A DNA stretch of 64,000 nucleotides, taken from positions 34,658,217-34,722,216 of the forward strand of contig NC_133534.1 of the NCBI RefSeq assembly GCF_048544455.1, given 5' to 3'. Positions 58,859 to 64,000 of the stretch are shown here, piece after piece. Numbering within the stretch: the first letter of the stretch is position 1; every line of letters starts with the position of its first letter. The position numbers were made by a program, and so were the translations under genes. A model generated the notes under the pieces. The model searched no databases and was not told the DNA's origin. It saw only the letters and a program-made list of their open reading frames with translations. This DNA comes from Silene latifolia (lineage: Eukaryota; Streptophyta; Magnoliopsida; Caryophyllales; Caryophyllaceae).

Positions 58859-61800
58859 TTATCGGCTTTCTGGAAATTTCTCCTCGTAATTCTGAGGAAG
58901 CTGCATCAAGAATAAAATACGGTTTTAAATTCCAATTCTGAAAATTAAGAAATGATCCTACAAATATATAATGGTCATCACTTCTAACTGACCATGAAGG
59001 TTGCGGTGATCATCTTTCCTGCAAACCATCGGCCATGGAGGGCTTGTTGTGCATTCATAGCAGCTTGTGTATCACTGAACTTCAGGTATACGTGTCCTTC
59101 ACTGAATCTGCACACAAAGTAAAACAATGCGGAAATATAAAACATGAACGAGCAAGATTTTCATCGTGGTCAAGATACCGAAATTAGGCCGATAATATCT
59201 ACAGTAATCCATCCATCACATTTTAACACGCACGATTGAATTTGGTGATCACTTATGGACTTATGGTAGTTAAACTTTGAAAGGCTAAAATACTAATGAA
59301 AAAAACGACCATATGACAATATTAAGAGAATTCTCAGCTATAGTACTGTATTAAATAGAAGTATATATTGTGATACGTTGTCTGGCCCAAATCTCGGTGG
59401 TTGCACCACAAATGCAGCCAATACCAGCTCAAAATGAGATAGTGGTAACCTTTAAAACCATAAAAACAGTCGTGAATCGCTTCCATATCACTACCCAGAT
59501 CTAATACCATATTCGTGGCAATGTTAATGTTAGTCTCAACAGCATTCTTTATAAAGACATACTTTAATACTTTCAGTCACGTCAAAACTAAACTAGTCAA
59601 GTGAACTCAAATAATCTCCCGTAAACCATCGGCCATGAGGGCTTGCTGTGCATCTTGAACATTCAACATCTTTGGGACCTCAAACAAGCTAATAATGATA
59701 AATCTAAGAATTGGGTCTTACTTGTCGACGGAGATGTGCTTCAATGATCCATGCTTGGAACATTCACCCATGACATCGTCCTTTATATCCAGATCAAAAT
59801 CAGGTTCCGTCTGGACGAAAAAACAAACATGAGAGGATGAAAACGAAAATAGGGCGAAATAGCGAAAACCACCAAAATAGTACTACCCACCTCCATCTTG
59901 GGATCAAACATATTCTTCAGTAAAAGGCATTCACTGGGGACACCTATGGCCTCAACTGGTGGAAGGGCCACAGGAGGAATAGGGAGACCAGCACCAGGCA
60001 TCCCTCCTAATATGGGAGTAACGACAGGGGCAGAACCAAGCATGGGTGCAGATGATGCCGAAAAACCAGCCGATGAGGCAAGTGAACCTCCAACACTGCA
60101 TCAAGATGTTCGAAGATAAATTTCAATACATACCCTACTTTAACAGTGAGCCATATATATCGATATAAAAAACTTCTAACCTAGAAAAAAGGAGTACTAA
60201 GTCATACTCCAAAATGTAGAAGAAAATTTCCCCTTGAAACTATGCTACAAGTTTACAACACTACTTTGAAAATAGTAGCAACGCTTACAATGGAGTTTTA
60301 AAAAGAGAGGAAAAAACACTAAAACTAACCCTGGAGCATTGCCACTACGATCTAATTTTTGCATGAGAAGTGCTCGTGAACTTGCATTTAAAGCCTGCAA
60401 AAAAACAAAGAACTGCTGATTGAGGAATAACACTCAGAAAGGCCAAAAAGACATCATATCCTAGTGGCTTACAATGTTTAAAAGGTAAACAAGAAATTGA
60501 AAAGCTCAAACTCTTAATCGAAGAATAATAGCAACGGCCCAGCCCCAACCCAAATCTTCTCTCCGCTCCCACCTTAGGTGTACTGGTCTCCCTTCTCCAA
60601 AACCTTTAGCACCTATCTCTTTACTCTCTTACCAGCCTCTGCCTCGCTCCACACTTTTCCTTCTGTACAAGTCCTCATATGTCCAATTGTCCAAATAAGG
60701 TCCACAGAATGTCAACTAAAAAGTAATTAACTGTGAAGAGCTTGGTTTTCCAAATTTCATATAAAAAGACAATATTTCCATAAATCTTTTGGGCAACAAG
60801 AAAACCCCAACCCCAAAAATATGTTTCCAAATAAGAAAAAAAAAATAGATGCAGGCTAGATAGATAAGGAGGGAAAAAAAATAGGGAGGGGGAAGGCTGA
60901 AAGAGGAAAAACAATACTAACCAAGCCACCGCCTTCATCGTCATCTAAATCACCATTGGTTGCCCCAACATCTTGCATTCCAGGTTGATCAGTGACAGCC
61001 GACACCTAGAGATAAAAATGTTAACATAAGGCGCACATAGTATTACACTTTACAATTTAACAGTACATTTACCAAACACATACAATAAAAGAGACAGAGA
61101 AGATGCAAATATGTATGACAACATTCAAAGAACCCTATTGGGGATCAGAAGCAACCCAAAGTTCAATTTTGATCTGCATTATTCACCAAAATGCCTAGAT
61201 TGTTTTGAAGTAAATAAAATGTCTACTATTGAAATTGAAGGCCAAAAGATTTGTTTTTGACTAGACTATACTAATTAACAACTTTTAACTTAGCAATAGC
61301 ATGGGCTGAAAGAAAACTTGGCGTTCATTCTTACAGTGAAACCAACAATTACCTTGATATACCGTCCACCAATATCCAATTGTCCGTTTAGTGTCTGCGC
61401 AGCTTTAGCATCTTCAACACGTGAAAACTGGAGGACAGTAGGATAAATTAAAATAGATGCTAGAAACTTAAATGAGAGGTAACAATATTTCACAACAATA
61501 AAGTTTTAACACTTAATGCTAACCATATATTAGCAAGTAGACTTGTGAAGATAGTAAGAATTCTCACCTGGACAAAAGCAAAACCTTTACAAAGACCTGT
61601 CTCATCACGTGGCAGTTGCACAAGCTCTATAGTCCCAAATGTTTCAAAAACCTATACAGAATCCAAACAGTTAGGCTAAATTAAAGAAATAATTGATCAA
61701 CACAGCATGCAGCACCAGTCAAAATAAACTTCCTAGAGGCAGCTAGCTCACAAGCTATCTTCGGACGTAGATAACTTGGATAGCTATGATCGTTGAGAAA

Positions 61801-63889
61801 CCTGAAGTATCATCTATGGCTAGATGTGCTTAATAGTTTTACCAGCCAAATTTTATTGTGTCAAATCCAACAGAATTAGTACTCCGTATGTGATCTTTAA
61901 CACTACCTGAGGAGTCCTGACTACCCTCGTTTCATGACCTATCATTAACCTCTATCCAATTCAATGAGACGTAATTAACTATGAAATAAACTTATTATAC
62001 TGCCAATTCCTAGCACATCCCATCCCAGCATTGACTGCTAACCATTTTAAGTAGAAATTGTACCTAGAAACTGAGATATTCAAGTGCATATATCATAAAA
62101 AGAGGAAACGACGTCATAAATAAACCAGAAACCAAAACACATTAAATTTTCTTACCACACGAATCTGTTCTTCCGTAATATTAGGTACTAAATTTCCAAC
62201 ATATAGCTTCCTTGCTGCCCCAGAACCTGTGAGGCTAGTACCTCCAGCGGCTGTAGATGTAGACTGAACCAAGTTTTTCTCAGCTTCAGAAGGTTTAACC
62301 ATAACAGGTACCCCACGTATAAGTTGTCCGGAAAGAGCTATAGCCATTGGAACTGACATAACATCATAAAATTCAATATACCTGCAATAGAAAGTGATGG
62401 ACACAGACACTTATTTGGGGAGAATTATACATGATAATAATCTCACCAGTAATGGAGTAAATACAGAGAGTGCTTTGGAATAAACAAGTACCACATAAAG
62501 GCTACAGATACAACACAAATGGAACGGACATCCACCGATTTCAAATGAACAACGTAACTTGAACATGTCTTACATATCATAAACATCATTGATTCAACAG
62601 ATCATTTTTCAAAAATCAAATACAACAACAACAACAACAATACCCCAGTGCCTCAATGGCTCCCGCAAATTGCGGGGTAAGGGGGGGTCGGATGTACGCA
62701 GCCTTACCCTTGTGTTAGCAATACAAAGAGGCTGTTTCCGAATGACCCAAGATGAAAATTGCGTCGAGAACTGCATCGAAGGACCGCCACTTCACAAAAG
62801 AAAGAAGAGCAGCCACTTTAGTGAGCCATTTTGATTTATTCCATTATAATCCATAACCAAAGAGTAATGAGTCTTTGGCTCCATTGGAAATATGGAAATG
62901 TTTTCAAAAATCAAATGCTAACGGATATTTCCAGTACATAACGCCACATCTTAAAATTTCATTGATTTCAACACCAAAAAGGTAGCAATTGTCAAAGCAA
63001 ATCAGGATATTCATAATCTTATCTTAGCCTTCCATTTATGTTATTTAGATCCCCAATACCCCGGGAAATCTACATTAGACTTGAAAGTTAGCAGAAGGAA
63101 ATTTAACTATATCCTCAACCAAGTTTTTAAACAAGAGAATTAAAAAAATGATCGAAGTGTTAACTGTTAAACCTTGTAAATTCCACGGTATGTGAAACAC
63201 TCGCTTTCAATACATTTCTTGCAAACCCCTCCCTTTTAAACATCTTTTGTGTCCGATAGTCTTCAAGACCACTTTATTGCGAAAAATTTCAACTTTCCAG
63301 CATTGACCATTGTAGTTACGGAAAACCTTATTTCCTTCTTTTTACGACTTCCATCCAAACGGATTTGTTTCCCTTTAAACTTCCTTTCTAGTTCAGATTT
63401 ATCTGAAAGTCTCTTTTCATGGATTTTTAGGCGCATCGTGCAAGCCATGATTGATAAAGTTGACTATCGAGGAAAAACAAGAATCACTTGTTCTCCTTGT
63501 CACCATCGGAAAGTGGAATTTTTTGGCCGGAAAGAGCAAATGGAGAGTGTTAAGCATAAAATTTATTACAAGGGACTGTAAATGAAAATAAAGGGAAGTG
63601 TTTTGCAAAAACTTCGTATCTAAAAGGGAGTGTTCGGGAATCAAACCTACAGAAAACACTAAGATAGATGAAATAAATAAACAATTCATGAGTTAAGGCA
63701 ATCTATGTGTGATTCAAACACCGGAGGATCAACTGGACTTAAACAACCTTAATTAAAAATAAAATAAAATAAAATAAAACATCACAATTCAAAAACCCAT
63801 TAAATTTAATCTGAATTCATCAAAAAGACATACCCCACTCCTTTGGAACGTCTGGAACTGCGATCCATTATAAGTCTTACATCTCGTAC
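58859..63889 (-). CDS. CC1-like splicing factor (RBM39/U2AF-related), C-terminal 346 aa, 5' end outside the window
   Basis: Ten exons join in phase: 63889-63834, 62381-62156, 61651-61568, 61427-61353, 61006-60923, 60394-60330, 60095-59891, 59810-59722, 59107-58993 and 58900-58859 (stop). The end of RRM1 is seen (VRDVRLIMDRSSRRSKGVG then YIEF). RRM2 has RNP2 KLYVGNL and RNP1 KGFAFVQF. After an Ala/Pro/Gly-rich linker, a U2AF-homology motif ends with GRWFAGK, the R-x-F signature that binds Trp-containing ligands. This order is that of RBM39/CC1-like proteins, which act in the nucleus in 3' splice-site recognition. The N-terminal Arg/Ser region and start of RRM1 lie beyond 64000. The protein ends KFPESR. 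No lesion was seen. Confidence 0.88.
62622..62900 (-). mobile_element. SINE (Au/TS-like) in an intron of the splicing-factor gene
   Basis: Flanked by a 16-bp duplication TTTTCAAAAATCAAAT (62606-62621 and 62901-62916). On the minus strand the element ends in GGGGTATTGTTGTTGTTG, a (TTG)n tail. Before it is the block GGTAAGGCTGCGTACATCCG that is conserved in plant Au-type SINEs. It lies between the exons at 63834 and 62381. Confidence 0.85.
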
Positions 63890-64000
63890 CTAGAGAGAAT
63901 ATTCAGCATTTAGTGATGATTATTGAAACATGAAAATACATAAACTTCTTGTTAGTACTAAATGTAAACTACCAGGCCCTTATCTTTCAAGACAAACAAA

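Overview
The window is nuclear DNA of a flowering plant. Intron-split genes with GT/AG borders, plant-type Ty3/gypsy and Ty1/copia retrotransposons, tRNA-derived SINEs and hAT/Tourist MITEs all point that way. The species cannot be read from the sequence. A Retand/Tat-like gypsy element and frequent short ACTCCGT-type motifs would fit Caryophyllales, but that is only an inference.

Layout. (1) Positions 1-17001 hold a Tat-lineage Ty3/gypsy element on the minus strand. From right to left it has a 3.6-kb 5' LTR (13364-17001), a tRNA-Arg-type primer site, a long leader with duplicated blocks, gag, protease, reverse transcriptase, two RNase H domains and integrase. A spliced antisense (+) gene with its own TATA box follows at 984-2611. 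The 3' LTR is not recognisable in the window. (2) This element sits in the internal region of a second LTR element, of which only an initiator-Met primer site and a 4.4-kb LTR (17658-22089) remain. That LTR carries a nested 819-bp hAT element and an AAT microsatellite of about 96 units. (3) Positions 22090-23053 are repeat-rich, with a tRNA-derived SINE. (4) Positions 23054-34870 are an 11.8-kb SIRE/Maximus-type copia element (+) with two LTRs, gag, pol and a broken env-like third ORF. (5) Positions 34871-42640 hold the UBC23-like E2 ubiquitin-conjugating enzyme gene (-). (6) Positions 42640-49512 hold a foldback repeat, one hAT MITE nested in another, and a decayed copia element (-) carrying a Tourist MITE. 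(7) Positions 49911-57747 hold an FAD-dependent monooxygenase gene (-). Its 401-codon reading frame is intact although intron 3 contains a complete 6.0-kb copia element (+) with a perfect target duplication. (8) From 58859 to the right edge lies the 3' part of a CC1-like (RBM39/U2AF-related) splicing-factor gene (-), with a SINE in one intron.

Three host genes, all on the minus strand, form a gene island between retrotransposon blocks. Their exons join in phase without internal stops, so they look functional. All retrotransposon coding regions carry frameshifts or stops, so none looks autonomous now. The best candidates for something undescribed are the antisense gene of the Tat element, whose promoter shares a 14-bp TATA block and GC-rich dyads with the LTR, and a family of GTTATAG...CTATAAC dyads found in the LTRs, gag and pol linker of the SIRE-type element.
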